Part shown: one piece after another, positions 16,686 to 27,411 of the stretch
How positions within the stretch are numbered: the first letter of the stretch is position 1
Layout: the number at the start of each line of letters is the position of its first letter
DNA from: Flavobacteriaceae bacterium MAR_2009_75
GTDB lineage: Bacteria; Bacteroidota; Bacteroidia; Flavobacteriales; Flavobacteriaceae
NCBI GenBank assembly: GCA_002813285.1
Contig: PHTZ01000001.1
Location: 2,541,501 to 2,605,500 of the forward strand
Reading direction: 5' to 3'
DNA length: 64,000 bases
Translations under genes and position numbers: made by a program
Notes under the pieces: generated by a model
Database searches by the model: none
What the model was told of the DNA's origin: nothing
Seen by the model: only the letters and a program-made list of their open reading frames with translations

Positions 16686-18464
16686 CTAAGAAGGTAGATT
16701 TAGTTTCAAGCGTAACTCTTTCAATTGCTCGTCGTCAATCGCGGCAGGGGCATCAATCATTACATCTCGCCCACTGTTGTTTTTCGGGAATGCGATGAAA
16801 TCACGTATAGTTTCTTGACCACCAAGTATGGCTACTAATCGATCTAAACCGAAAGCAATGCCACCATGTGGCGGTGCCCCATATTGAAAGGCATCCATAA
16901 GAAATCCGAACTGCGTTTTGGCCTCTTCAGGGGTAAAGCCCAAGTGTTTGAACATGGTACTTTGAACCTCTTTATCGTGAATTCGAATAGATCCACCACC
17001 TATCTCATTACCGTTGAGCACTAAATCATAAGCATTTGCCCTAACAGCGCCCGGGTCACTTTCTAAAAGCTCTAGTTGACCCGGCTTAGGTGATGTGAAC
17101 GGGTGGTGCATCGCGTGATAGTTACCGGTTTCTTCATCTAGCTCCAATAACGGAAAATCAATAACCCAAAGTGGGGCAAATTCATCCGCTTTTCTCAAGC
17201 CTAATCGAGTTGCCATTTCCATGCGTAAAGCACTCAATTGAGTCCGGGTCTTGTTCTTATCGCCAGAAAGTACACATATAAGGTCGCCCGGTTCGGCTTC
17301 GGTAGCTTCTGCCCATTTGGCCAAATCTTCTTGGTCATAAAATTTATCTACAGAAGACTTAAAAGAACCATCTTCGTTACATTTGACATATACCATGCCC
17401 TTCGCCCCGATTTGAGGTCTCTTTACCCAATCAACAAGACCGTCGATTTCTTTTCTGGTGTAACTGGCAGCCTTAGGCACTGCTATGGCCACTACTAGTT
17501 CTGCAGAGTTAAATACATTAAAATCTTTATGTTGTGCAATGTCGTTCAATTCGGCAAACTCCATACCGAACCTAATATCAGGTTTATCGTTCCCGTAAAT
17601 GCGCATGGCATCGTCATAGGTAATTCTCGGGAAAGCCGATATTTCTACTCCATTTATTTCTTTGAGCAAGTACTTGGTCAATCCTTCAAAAGCATCAAGA
17701 ATATCTTCTTGTTCGACGAAAGCCATTTCGCAGTCGATTTGTGTAAATTCAGGTTGTCTATCTGCTCGTAAATCTTCATCTCGAAAGCATTTTACTATCT
17801 GAAAATACTTATCCATACCGCCGACCATCAAAAGTTGCTTAAAGGTCTGGGGAGATTGTGGCAGGGCATAAAATTGACCTTCGTTCATACGGCTAGGTAC
17901 TACAAAATCACGAGCACCCTCTGGGGTCGATTTGATAAGATAAGGTGTTTCTACTTCGATAAAACCTTTATCGGCCAAATATTTGCGAACCTCCATGGTT
18001 ACCTTACTTCTAAAAATAAGGTTGTTTTTTACTGGGCTTCTGCGAATGTCTAAGTACCTATATTTCATTCGCAGGTCTTCGCCGCCATCGGTTTCATTTT
18101 CTATGGTAAAGGGTGGTGTTTTCGATTCATTGAGAACTGTCAACTCCTCAACTAAAACCTCTATGTCTCCCGTAGATAAATTTGGGTTTTTTGAGCTTCT
18201 TTCGATGACTTCACCTTCTACTTGAACCACAAATTCACGACCGAGGTTTCTTGCTTGTTCGAGAAGTTTAGAAGAGGTTCTGTCTTCGTCGAACACCAAT
18301 TGGGTTATGCCGTAACGATCACGTAAATCTACCCAAACTACAAATCCTTTATCTCTTGTTTTTTGTACCCAACCAGAGAGGGTTACTTTTGTTTCAATAT
18401 GTGATTCACGGAGCTCTCCGCAGGTATGACTTCTGTACATCTGATTTGCAATTTTAAAGGGCAA
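16686..18464 (-). CDS. aspS: Aspartate--tRNA ligase
   Basis: 592 residues, class II aminoacyl-tRNA synthetase of the bacterial type. N-terminal OB-fold anticodon-binding domain ([23 protein letters not shown]), motif 2 ([18 protein letters not shown]), bacterial GAD insertion domain (about 280-420), motif 3 ([13 protein letters not shown]). The length is normal. Housekeeping; divergent from the SusC gene at 18624. Confidence 0.97.
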   Translation of the reverse strand: MPFKIANQMYRSHTCGELRESHIETKVTLSGWVQKTRDKGFVVWVDLRDRYGITQLVFDEDRTSSKLLEQARNLGREFVVQVEGEVIERSSKNPNLSTGDIEVLVEELTVLNESKTPPFTIENETDGGEDLRMKYRYLDIRRSPVKNNLIFRSKVTMEVRKYLADKGFIEVETPYLIKSTPEGARDFVVPSRMNEGQFYALPQSPQTFKQLLMVGGMDKYFQIVKCFRDEDLRADRQPEFTQIDCEMAFVEQEDILDAFEGLTKYLLKEINGVEISAFPRITYDDAMRIYGNDKPDIRFGMEFAELNDIAQHKDFNVFNSAELVVAIAVPKAASYTRKEIDGLVDWVKRPQIGAKGMVYVKCNEDGSFKSSVDKFYDQEDLAKWAEATEAEPGDLICVLSGDKNKTRTQLSALRMEMATRLGLRKADEFAPLWVIDFPLLELDEETGNYHAMHHPFTSPKPGQLELLESDPGAVRANAYDLVLNGNEIGGGSIRIHDKEVQSTMFKHLGFTPEEAKTQFGFLMDAFQYGAPPHGGIAFGLDRLVAILGGQETIRDFIAFPKNNSGRDVMIDAPAAIDDEQLKELRLKLNLPS

Positions 18465-18623
18465 ATGTAAGAAGATAACACCGTAACGTCTAACTATTTG
18501 GGTAAATCCGTAATTGTGAATTTTACCTTAATATGATTAGCTACTAAATGAAAATTTAACAATAAATTTAGGTTTGTGATATTTATTGTATAAATTGCCT
18601 CACAAATAGCTAATTCAATACTT

Positions 18624-21563
18624 ATGAAAATGAAACACTCTTTACTTAGAGGGGCATATCTTCTTGTGTTCCTTTTGGTCCCGATTGTCACCATGTCACA
18701 AGAAACGGTTCAAGGTAACATATCGGACAATAACAGTCTGCCCGTTCCGGGCGCTAATGTTGTTGTCAAAGGAACAACAAACGGGGCAACCTCCGATTTT
18801 GATGGTAATTATGAGATTACTATCAACGAACTTCCTGCGACATTGGTATTTTCCTCCTTGGGGTACAGCACTAAAGAAATACAGGTAACAAGCGGAGCAA
18901 CTTTAGACGTAGTCTTAGAAGAATCTGTAACAGGGCTTGATGAGGTAGTGGTAACTGGTCTGGGCACAAGCATAAAAAGAAGTAACCTTGCAAATGCCGT
19001 GGCTACGGTATCATCAGAAGAATTGGTGGGCACAACAGGGCAAAGTACGGTTGATGGTGCGCTTTATGGTAAGGTTACCGGGGTAAATATAACCTCATCC
19101 TCAGGTGCTCCGGGTGGTGGTTTTGCACTTCGTCTACGTGGGGTTTCTTCTATTAACGGTAACAATCAGCCTTTGATTATCGTAGATGGGGTTTATGTTA
19201 ACAATGTCGAAATACCATCAGGTCTTCGATTTGCTTCGGGAGCAAACCAAGGTAACGAAGAAAATGCTGGTAACCGATTGGCCGATTTAGACCCGAACGA
19301 TATTGAAAATATTGAAATTTTAAAAGGTTCTTCTGCCGCGGCCATCTATGGTCAGCGAGGTAATGCAGGGGTAGTAATTATCACGACTAAAAGAGGTAAG
19401 GGCGGTAAGACTAGAATAAGTTTTAAACAAGATCTTGGCTTTAATGAAATTGCCAACCCCTTGGGTGTAAGACCATGGACAGCACAATCTGTTTTGGAAA
19501 CTTTTGGTGAAGATGAAGCCGACAAATATAACGCCGTTATAGCGTCTAACGGTTCTTTATATGATTATGAGGATGCCATTTACGGAGAAACGGGTCTTAT
19601 TACTGAAACAAGTCTAAGTGCTACAGGCGGCGGCGACAAAACAAAATTTTATGTAGGGGGCTCATTTAGAGATGAAGAAGGTATCGTGAGAAATACCGGT
19701 TTTGATCGGTTCTCTTTACGAGCCAATATTGATCATAGAATTTCTGATATTTTTGATTTTACCTCTACCACCAATTATGTAAGAAGTAATTCAAGTAGAA
19801 GTTTTACAGGTAATGAGAATGAAGGAGGTCTGAGTTATGGGTATACCTTAGCATTTACGAGACCATGGAATGGACTATACCCTGATCAGAACGGTAACTA
19901 CCCAAACAACCCGAACTTCTCGGGTAATCCAATTTTTGTTAGGGATAAGGCAGTAAACGAAGATAGCAATGATCGTATCATTCAAGGTTTGACCTTGAAC
20001 ACCAAGCTTTTGACCAATGATGTTAATCGACTAAGATTCACAAATAGCGTGGGCGTCGATTATTTGGCAAATCAAACCTTTGTTTACGTGCCTGAAACAC
20101 ATCAAGCACAACAGGGCTTAGGTGCTGCTGCGGGGTTCGTGGCTCAAGGTAAAAACAACTTTACACAATTTAATACGCTTTCTAGTTTGGTATGGAACCA
20201 TGATGCTATGGATGGTGATTTAGGCCTGACAACACAGGCAGGTGTGGCATATTTGTTTCAAGACGCGAACTTGATCAACGCCCGAGGTACTGGTTTGGCT
20301 GCGGGGCAGACAAGTGTAGATCAATCGGCCAACCAGGTTACCGATCAAACAAGAAGGGAGGAAAAAGAACTGGGCTATTTTGCACAGGTCGAAGCCAATT
20401 ATAAAGATTTGGTCATAGGTACCCTCGGCTATCGTATCGATAAATCGACCAGAAACGGAGATCCAAATAAGTTTTATGGTTTTCCTAAAGCTTCATTGGC
20501 AGTAAATATGGCCAATTTTGATTTTTGGGGCTTAGAGGCGGTCAACCAATTCAAATTCCGTATAGCTTATGGTGAAACGGGTAACCCCGCAAGCTTTGGC
20601 TCTACCTTTACTAGTTTGGGAGCAAACAATATTGGGGGTGTGATTGGCCAATCAGTTGATGGTGTCAAAGGTGATGCAGATGTTGAGCCTGAAACAGCTA
20701 GTGAGTTTGAAGTTGGTTTCGACATGGGCTTTTTTGATAGCAGGGTTTCTTTAGAAGCTACTTATTATAATAAAAATGTAAAAGATTTAATCTTGACCAG
20801 ACAGTTGCCCCCAGCATCTGGTTTTACACAAGAGACGACGAATTTGGCCGATATGAAGAATGAAGGGGTTGAGCTTGCCGTAAGGGGAGATGTAGTTAGA
20901 GGCGATGATTTTACGTGGAATACCGGGATTCAATTTTACCTGAATCGTTCTGAGATTACTCGATTAGATGTTCCTGCTTTTGCTCAGCCCGGCGCTGGTT
21001 TTGGTACTGGATTAGGAACTATATTCATTGAGGAAGGAAAACCGGTTACGCAATTAGTGGGTAATATTGATGGCACATTGACACAGGTGGGTAATACAGA
21101 GCCTGATTTTCAAATGGCATTCAACAATAACTTAACCTTGTTCAAAAATATAGATATATCGTTCTTGTTGCAATTAAAGGCAGGAGGCGAAAACTTGAAT
21201 CTGTCAGAATATTTGAACGATTTAGGACAAACTAGTGTGGATTTAGAGACAGTTGCAGGTCAGGCCCGTTTGGGGATGCCTGCAAATGCTATTCGATTTG
21301 TTGAACCAGCGGGGTATCTTAGGCTTCGTGAAGCGGCAGTTTACTATAGATTTTCTCCCGAATTCGTAGAAAGTATATTTGGTGAAATTGTTGATGGCGT
21401 TAAGTTAGGTGCCTCTGGTAGAAATTTGTTTACAATAACCGATTATAGTAGTTATGACCCTGAGGTTTCAGTGAATGGTGGCGCCGGTTTGTCAACGGGT
21501 ATTGAGGTAACACCTTTTCCGAGTTCAAGGCAAGTGTACTTTCACTTAAATGTTAACTTCTAA
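18624..21563 (+). CDS. SusC/RagA-type TonB-dependent outer-membrane receptor
   Basis: 979 residues. Signal peptide ending near TMSQ, CarboxypepD_reg-like domain (QGNISDNNSLPVPGANVVVKGTTNGATSDFDGNYEI, about 28-110), a plug domain containing the SusC-type LRGVSSINGNNQPLIIVDGV segment, then a 22-strand barrel ending in an aromatic (VYFHLNVNF). Imports a large nutrient, captured by the SusD partner, using TonB energy. The SusD gene starts 10 bases after its stop. No carbohydrate-active enzyme, sensor or regulator is nearby, so the substrate is open; peptide or general glycan uptake is possible. Confidence 0.93.
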   Translation: MKMKHSLLRGAYLLVFLLVPIVTMSQETVQGNISDNNSLPVPGANVVVKGTTNGATSDFDGNYEITINELPATLVFSSLGYSTKEIQVTSGATLDVVLEESVTGLDEVVVTGLGTSIKRSNLANAVATVSSEELVGTTGQSTVDGALYGKVTGVNITSSSGAPGGGFALRLRGVSSINGNNQPLIIVDGVYVNNVEIPSGLRFASGANQGNEENAGNRLADLDPNDIENIEILKGSSAAAIYGQRGNAGVVIITTKRGKGGKTRISFKQDLGFNEIANPLGVRPWTAQSVLETFGEDEADKYNAVIASNGSLYDYEDAIYGETGLITETSLSATGGGDKTKFYVGGSFRDEEGIVRNTGFDRFSLRANIDHRISDIFDFTSTTNYVRSNSSRSFTGNENEGGLSYGYTLAFTRPWNGLYPDQNGNYPNNPNFSGNPIFVRDKAVNEDSNDRIIQGLTLNTKLLTNDVNRLRFTNSVGVDYLANQTFVYVPETHQAQQGLGAAAGFVAQGKNNFTQFNTLSSLVWNHDAMDGDLGLTTQAGVAYLFQDANLINARGTGLAAGQTSVDQSANQVTDQTRREEKELGYFAQVEANYKDLVIGTLGYRIDKSTRNGDPNKFYGFPKASLAVNMANFDFWGLEAVNQFKFRIAYGETGNPASFGSTFTSLGANNIGGVIGQSVDGVKGDADVEPETASEFEVGFDMGFFDSRVSLEATYYNKNVKDLILTRQLPPASGFTQETTNLADMKNEGVELAVRGDVVRGDDFTWNTGIQFYLNRSEITRLDVPAFAQPGAGFGTGLGTIFIEEGKPVTQLVGNIDGTLTQVGNTEPDFQMAFNNNLTLFKNIDISFLLQLKAGGENLNLSEYLNDLGQTSVDLETVAGQARLGMPANAIRFVEPAGYLRLREAAVYYRFSPEFVESIFGEIVDGVKLGASGRNLFTITDYSSYDPEVSVNGGAGLSTGIEVTPFPSSRQVYFHLNVNF

Positions 21564-21573
21564 AAAAATTACA

Positions 21574-22887
21574 ATGAAAAATACATTAACAACGTTTTTA
21601 AAACTTTCAGCATTTGCTCTGTTTGTCATGACTGCTTCATGTTCTTTTGAAGAAGTTGTAGATCCAAATGGACCAAGTGTAGACGGGGTCTTATCGGGAT
21701 CTTCTAAAGGGCAATTGAATGAATTGGTCGTAGGTATCGAATCAACATTAAGAAATGGAATTGCCACAGAGACTACCGCGAGCGGTACCATGGCAAGGGA
21801 ATTATACCTCTTTGATGCCGACCCTAGAAATACGATAGACCTTTTAGGTAAAAATGGTATTAGTTTAGACAATAACTCCTTTTATAGTACTGCTCAATGG
21901 AGTGGTAGTTATCGTTGCATTAAGAATGCCAATCTTTTGATTGAAGGAGCCTCGAATACCGAAGCTGTAAACGCACAGGAGCAAGCGGGTTATTTGGGCT
22001 TTGCAAAGACGGTTATGGCTTATGAGTTGATTCAAATGGTCAAATCATATGGCCGGGCACGAATAGACATAGGCGACCCTGAAAATTTAGGGCCAATCGA
22101 AGATAGTGCTGCCGTATTAACCTTCGCTAGAAATATATTAGATGAAGCCAATGGAGATTTAGCAGGGGCTGGAGGTTCGTTTGCCTTTAATTTAAGCTCG
22201 GGTTTTTCGGGTTTTGATACTCCCTCAACATTTGCTCAGTTCAATAGGGCTGTAGCTGGTATGGCCGCGGTTTATGATGGTGACGGAGGCGCAGCGTTGA
22301 CCGCTTTAAACAACTCATACCTTGATTTAGAAGGAGATTTAATGGTAGGTCCGCAACATATTTTTGGCCTTGGTGGAGGGGATCAATCCAATGGACTATT
22401 TAAAGTCGATGGGGAGAACGGTGATCAAATTATCGTTCATGATAGTTGGATAAATGATGCAGAGGCAGGTGATACCCGAGTTACTACTAAGACAAATGAA
22501 AGACCAAACCCACAGGCTCAGGATGAACTTAATGGAATGAACGAAACAAACTTATACGCTACAAATACTTCACCTATTGATATTATGAGAAATGAGGAAT
22601 TGGTTCTCTTGTACGCAGAGGCGAGTATATTGTCCAGTAGCTTTCAAGATGCGGTTGACGCGATTAATGTAGTCAGAAATGCGGCCGGATTATCGGATTA
22701 TGCTGGTGCAATGACTGCAGATGCATTAACGACAGAGATGCTAAATCAACGTAGGTATTCCCTATGGGCAGAGAATCATAGAATGTATGATTTACGACGC
22801 TATAACCTATCTAATACTTTACCTATTGATAGAGCAGGGGATCAGATATTCAATGTTTTACCGGTACCGCTCGCGGAAAACGATTAA
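21574..22887 (+). CDS. SusD/RagB family nutrient-binding lipoprotein
   Basis: ATG at 21574 is preferred over 21550 because it begins a clean lipoprotein signal (MKNTLTTFLKLSAFALFVMTASC); this also removes the overlap with SusC. 437 mature-plus-signal residues, helical TPR-rich family. The C-terminal part has the usual NEELVLLYAEASI, AVDAINVVRNAAGL and RRYSLWAENHRMYDLRRY motifs. It is shorter than carbohydrate-type SusD proteins (500-600), as often seen in orphan pairs. Surface lipoprotein capping the SusC pore. A terminator follows. Confidence 0.92.
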   Translation: MKNTLTTFLKLSAFALFVMTASCSFEEVVDPNGPSVDGVLSGSSKGQLNELVVGIESTLRNGIATETTASGTMARELYLFDADPRNTIDLLGKNGISLDNNSFYSTAQWSGSYRCIKNANLLIEGASNTEAVNAQEQAGYLGFAKTVMAYELIQMVKSYGRARIDIGDPENLGPIEDSAAVLTFARNILDEANGDLAGAGGSFAFNLSSGFSGFDTPSTFAQFNRAVAGMAAVYDGDGGAALTALNNSYLDLEGDLMVGPQHIFGLGGGDQSNGLFKVDGENGDQIIVHDSWINDAEAGDTRVTTKTNERPNPQAQDELNGMNETNLYATNTSPIDIMRNEELVLLYAEASILSSSFQDAVDAINVVRNAAGLSDYAGAMTADALTTEMLNQRRYSLWAENHRMYDLRRYNLSNTLPIDRAGDQIFNVLPVPLAEND

Positions 22888-22908
22888 TGACAATAATTAT
22901 ATATAAGG

Positions 22909-22933
22909 GCCCGATGTTTATCGGGCTTTTTTT
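22909..22933 (+). terminator. Intrinsic terminator after SusC/SusD
   Basis: GCCCGAT-GTTT-ATCGGGC (22909-22926) followed by seven T. Ends the SusC-SusD transcript. Confidence 0.9.
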
Positions 22934-23070
22934 GTTTTGGTATATTTTTTATGTGATTCTGGTCTCGGAGGAAAAAACTTAGATGTAATATAACATTTTT
23001 GGTGCCTCATGCGTTTTCATTAATAGTACTTTCGACTTCAAATTGATTTTGACAGCCCTAAAAGCTTTTT

Positions 23071-23829
23071 ATGCCATTTACCGGATCACATCCAGCCTTA
23101 GTTATTCCAATCTTGAAAAGTCGTTATTTTTCGGCTTCAGGACTAATTATGGGTAGTATGATACCTGATTTTGAATTCATTCTGTTGATGAAAACAAATG
23201 TGGTTTACGGTCATAGTCTTTCACCTATGTTTTGGTTGAACTTACCACTGTCTTTAATTCTTTTGTTTGTATATCACAATTTGGTTAGAAAGAGCATGAT
23301 TCAAAACTTGCCCGATTATTTTGAAAAAAGGCTACGTCCATTTCTATATTTTGATTGGAACCGTTTTTTTAAAGACAACTTTCTTAAAGTTATTATCTCT
23401 ATACTCTTGGGTAATCTTGGACATTTGTTTTGGGATGCATTTACGCATTCGCATGGTGTTTTCGTTGAGTGGATGTCGTTTTTGAAAAGCCCAGTCAATG
23501 GAGTGCCACTTTACCATATTTTGCAGTACGGTTTCAGTCTCTTGGGAGCAGTAGCATTATTACTGTTTTTTCATAGACAACCTTATAAAAGTTTAAGCTT
23601 CTACAATAAGAAAAAATTGAAGTATTGGATAGTAGTTTCTGTTGTTATGGCTATAGTGCTGTTACTTCGATTAGGTAATGTGGTAAAATTCTATTTTGAA
23701 GAGTGGATAATCTGTATATTGTGTGCTTTTATGATAGGTTTGGTAGTTGCCTCTATATTCGACGGTATGAATTACACCAATAAAAAGCGGTCAGATCAGG
23801 TAAGTACCTTAAAGGTAGAAACTGATTAA
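23071..23829 (+). CDS. DUF4184 family membrane protein
   Basis: 252 residues, starting MPFTGSHPALVIPIL, the family's N-terminal signature, with SxIPDFEF next (GSMIPDFEFIL). Five or six membrane segments; conserved His/Asp-containing GNLGHLFWDAFTH in the middle resembles the metal-dependent hydrolase-like YdjM/DUF457 group. Function unknown; probably an inner-membrane hydrolase-like protein. Monocistronic, with a bidirectional terminator after it. Confidence 0.82.
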   Translation: MPFTGSHPALVIPILKSRYFSASGLIMGSMIPDFEFILLMKTNVVYGHSLSPMFWLNLPLSLILLFVYHNLVRKSMIQNLPDYFEKRLRPFLYFDWNRFFKDNFLKVIISILLGNLGHLFWDAFTHSHGVFVEWMSFLKSPVNGVPLYHILQYGFSLLGAVALLLFFHRQPYKSLSFYNKKKLKYWIVVSVVMAIVLLLRLGNVVKFYFEEWIICILCAFMIGLVVASIFDGMNYTNKKRSDQVSTLKVETD

Positions 23830-23855
23830 TATTCAACGTATACTCATTAAAAAGT

Positions 23856-23887
23856 AAAGTCCTGAACAGATTCATGTTCAGGACTTT
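23856..23887. terminator. Bidirectional intrinsic terminator
   Basis: A 13-base stem (23856-23868 with 23875-23887) with a 6-base loop, A/T tracts on both sides. Serves the DUF4184 gene and the convergent RND efflux operon. Confidence 0.9.
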
Positions 23888-23910
23888 TTATTTGAATTTA
23901 GGAATTATGT

Positions 23911-26900
23911 CTATGCAACTACTTTTTCAGAAGTCTCTTCCTGTTTTTTAGCGCTTCCTCTGAATGCAATCTTGATGCGATAGACTATTTTGAATAGTAC
24001 AGGTACGATAATCAGGGTCAAGAAAGTTGCCACCAAAAGGCCGAAAATAACCGTCCAAGCAAGTGGTCCCCAGAAAACGACATTATCTCCCCCAACATAT
24101 ATTTTAGGGTCGAATTCAGAGAATAATGAGAAAAAATCGATGTTTAAACCAATTGCTAACGGGATCAGACCCAATACCGTCGTAATTGCCGTTAGAATAA
24201 CAGGACGCAATCTCGCTTTGCCGCCTAGAACTATAGAGTCGGTGGCATCTTCAAGTGTCAGTAAATCGCTGTCATCCATATCTAGCCTAACTTTTTTCCG
24301 GTCTATGAGAATTTGGGTGTAATCTAAAAGAACCACACCGTTATTCACTACAATACCTGCAAGAGAGATAATACCCATCATGGTCATCATGATTACAAAA
24401 GACCAACCGGTAAGCATTAATCCGCCGAACACGCCAATAAAGCTCAAGAAAATGGCAATCATAATGATCAGAGGTTTAGAGATACCTCCAAATTGAAAAA
24501 TTAAAATGAGCATAATCAACCCCAAACCAGAGAAAAAGGCCCCTACTAAAAAGGCTTGCTGTTTGTTCTGCTCTTCCAATTGACCGGTATAATCGATTTT
24601 AATCGAATCGGGCACACCATTGTAGCTTTGCATCTCTTTCTGAATCTCAGCGACGATAGCGCCCGCATCGGTGAACCCTGGTTTAAGTCCTGAATATACC
24701 GTAACCACTCTTTTACCATCCCTATGCTTGATTGCACTGAAAGCTGAAGTGTTTTTTTCTTTAGCTACTGCAGAAATAGGCACCTCTTTAATTTGACCGG
24801 TAGCGGCATCTCGAAAAATGATATTTTGATTAAAGAGAGCACTCTTGTTGTACCTCAAATCTTCATTGAATCTTATATTGATATCGTAATCCTCACCATC
24901 TTCTTTATAAACACCTGCTTTTTCACCGAACAATGAACGTCTTAACTGGCTACCAACTTGGCCAACGGCCACCCCGAGTTCACCTGCTTTTTCTCTATCG
25001 ACCTCAACGAGCATTGAGGGTTTGCCCTTGTTCACATCAATTTTTAGTTCTTCGATACCGGCTATATTCTTGGTGTTGACATAGTTTTTAATGTCTTCTG
25101 CGGTATTGATCAGTTCATCATAATCCTTACCTTCCAATTCAATATTTATCGGATACCCCGCCGGTGGACCATTGGCATCTTTTTCTACGGAAATGGCGAC
25201 CCCAGGATAAATACCTTCTAAAGAGGATTGAACCTTTGCCCTTATATCTTCGGTGTTAAGACCATTTCTATATTTGTATTCACTGAAATTAACGGTCAAT
25301 TTTCCTTTATGGGGCATTTCTGCGGATGACCCTCCATCCGTCAAAGGATTTCCGGCACCTTCACCAACCACAGAAACAGCTGATGTAACCATGAAATTTT
25401 CACCATTCTCTTTGTAAGTAGGGTCGTCCAATACATCATAAACCCTATTTTCAATCTCTTTGGTGATTTCGTTGGTCTTTTCAATCGAGGTTCCTTCAGG
25501 GTATTCTATATAGACATAGATTTCGTTGGGCTTATTATCTGGAAAAAATTCGACCTTGGTACGACCGCTGCCCAGAGAAGCCCCAAATAACATGAATATA
25601 CCAATTAGCATTAAAAAGGTTAGGCCAAAATACCAATACACATTTTTACCTTTAAGCGCATGCTTAAGCCGTTTCTCATACCAATTCTCAAACCGGGCCA
25701 TCGTTTTCTTCTGAAAATTTTGTGCAGCTCCTTTAATCACGTATTTGTAGATCCAGAACATAATTCCAGTAACGATTAAAACTGTTCCTAAACCGCGCAA
25801 GGCACCTCCGAAGACCAATATCAAAATTCCCAGAACACCTAATATTATACTCATACGAATGAGTTGTTTTAAGGTGAGTTCTTTTTCGTCAGTGCTCATA
25901 AATTGAGAAACGAGCATAGAGTTCATGAAAATCGCAACGAATAGTGAAGACCCAAGAACAACCGATAATGTTATCGGAAAATAAATCATAAACTGACCAA
26001 AAATACCGGGCCAAAGGCCAAGAGGTACAAATGCTGCCACTGTAGTTGCCGTAGATATAATAATAGGAAATGCAATTTCACCGATACCTTTTTTGGCCGC
26101 TTCTGTGCGTGACATGCCCTCGTCCATCAAACGATAAACATTTTCAACCACAACAATACCATTATCAACCAGCATTCCCAGCCCCATAATCATTCCGAAC
26201 AAAATCATGGTATTCAAGGTATAGCCCAGCCACGAAAGAATAACAAAAGACATGAACATTGACATAGGTATAGCAAAACCGACGAACAGTGCATTTCTAA
26301 ACCCTAGAAAGAACATGAGAACGGTAACAACTAGAATAATTCCAAAAATGATATTGTTTACCAAGTCATCAACTTGGTTCAGGGTTCTGGTCGAAGAATC
26401 GTTCGCTATCGAAATATGTAAATCAGGCGGAAAATAGTTCGCCTGTTCCTTCTTTACAATTTCCTTGATCTGATCGGCAGCCGATATCGCATTTCTACCC
26501 GCTCTTTTTTTAACATCGAGCATAACCACATTGCTACCGAACTCACGTGCATATGTGGTCTTGTCTTGTTCTTCAAAACTTACAGTGGCAATGTCTTTTA
26601 GGTAAACCGCACCGTTATCTGATTTTACCACGAAATTATTTAGTTGGCTCGGCTCATCGATTTCACCAAGAATACGGATCGTTCTTCGTTGTCCGCTAGT
26701 TTTCAGGTTACCTGCAGACATGGTCATGTTGCCGTTACCAATAGCATTCAGTACATCTTGAAAGCTTACTTGGGCGGCCATCATTTTATAAATATCGACG
26801 GCAACTTCGACTTCTTTGTCTTGAGCACCGCGTATATCTGCTTGTTTAATTTCAGGTAGATCTTCAACCTCATCTTGAAGGTATTCTGCAAACTCCTTTA

Positions 26901-27405
26901 ATTTATCAACAGGATAATCTCCAGTGAAATTGATGTTCATTATAGGAACCTCCTCTGAAAAATTCAGGTCAAAGACATTAGGTTCGACCTTAGCCCCATT
27001 AAAAGTCGGCCAATCTTCACTGGCCTTTTCGCTATCAACCTCATCTTTTACATTCTGCTTGGCTTGCTCTACTGTAATTTCCTCATCGAACTCAACAGTG
27101 ATAATGGCATAATCTTCTTGAGAGGTAGAGACGACTTCGACCACGTTGCTAACATTCTTTAAACGATCTTCAAGAGGGTCGGTAATCAGCCTCTCGATAT
27201 CTTCCGCAGTGTTACCAGGGTAGGGGGTGCTGATATAAATTTTCGTTTCAACGATTTCAGGAAAATCCTCTCTTGGCATAGCCATATATGCGGAGAAACC
27301 CAGCCAGAGGAAAATACCTATCATTACGTAAATGACCGAGGGATTATCGACGGCCCAAGAAGATAGCTTAAATTCCTTATCGGCGTTTTTCTTAATTTTG
27401 CTCAT
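23911..27405 (-). CDS. RND efflux transporter, inner-membrane pump subunit
   Basis: 1164 residues, AcrB/MexF-like HAE1/MMPL fold: an N-terminal helix (WAVDNPSVIYVMIGIFLWLGF), two large periplasmic loops, and twelve membrane segments. The proton-relay helix is LGMLVDNGIVVVENV with the usual Asp. About 100 residues longer than AcrB, from an extra hydrophobic stretch near 505-560. Forms a tripartite pump with the adaptor and TolC-like proteins encoded directly upstream (6-base and 23-base gaps). Substrates likely drugs, bile-like or lipid compounds; not predictable. Confidence 0.94.
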   Translation of the reverse strand: MSKIKKNADKEFKLSSWAVDNPSVIYVMIGIFLWLGFSAYMAMPREDFPEIVETKIYISTPYPGNTAEDIERLITDPLEDRLKNVSNVVEVVSTSQEDYAIITVEFDEEITVEQAKQNVKDEVDSEKASEDWPTFNGAKVEPNVFDLNFSEEVPIMNINFTGDYPVDKLKEFAEYLQDEVEDLPEIKQADIRGAQDKEVEVAVDIYKMMAAQVSFQDVLNAIGNGNMTMSAGNLKTSGQRRTIRILGEIDEPSQLNNFVVKSDNGAVYLKDIATVSFEEQDKTTYAREFGSNVVMLDVKKRAGRNAISAADQIKEIVKKEQANYFPPDLHISIANDSSTRTLNQVDDLVNNIIFGIILVVTVLMFFLGFRNALFVGFAIPMSMFMSFVILSWLGYTLNTMILFGMIMGLGMLVDNGIVVVENVYRLMDEGMSRTEAAKKGIGEIAFPIIISTATTVAAFVPLGLWPGIFGQFMIYFPITLSVVLGSSLFVAIFMNSMLVSQFMSTDEKELTLKQLIRMSIILGVLGILILVFGGALRGLGTVLIVTGIMFWIYKYVIKGAAQNFQKKTMARFENWYEKRLKHALKGKNVYWYFGLTFLMLIGIFMLFGASLGSGRTKVEFFPDNKPNEIYVYIEYPEGTSIEKTNEITKEIENRVYDVLDDPTYKENGENFMVTSAVSVVGEGAGNPLTDGGSSAEMPHKGKLTVNFSEYKYRNGLNTEDIRAKVQSSLEGIYPGVAISVEKDANGPPAGYPINIELEGKDYDELINTAEDIKNYVNTKNIAGIEELKIDVNKGKPSMLVEVDREKAGELGVAVGQVGSQLRRSLFGEKAGVYKEDGEDYDINIRFNEDLRYNKSALFNQNIIFRDAATGQIKEVPISAVAKEKNTSAFSAIKHRDGKRVVTVYSGLKPGFTDAGAIVAEIQKEMQSYNGVPDSIKIDYTGQLEEQNKQQAFLVGAFFSGLGLIMLILIFQFGGISKPLIIMIAIFLSFIGVFGGLMLTGWSFVIMMTMMGIISLAGIVVNNGVVLLDYTQILIDRKKVRLDMDDSDLLTLEDATDSIVLGGKARLRPVILTAITTVLGLIPLAIGLNIDFFSLFSEFDPKIYVGGDNVVFWGPLAWTVIFGLLVATFLTLIIVPVLFKIVYRIKIAFRGSAKKQEETSEKVVA

Positions 27406-27411
27406 CGATCT

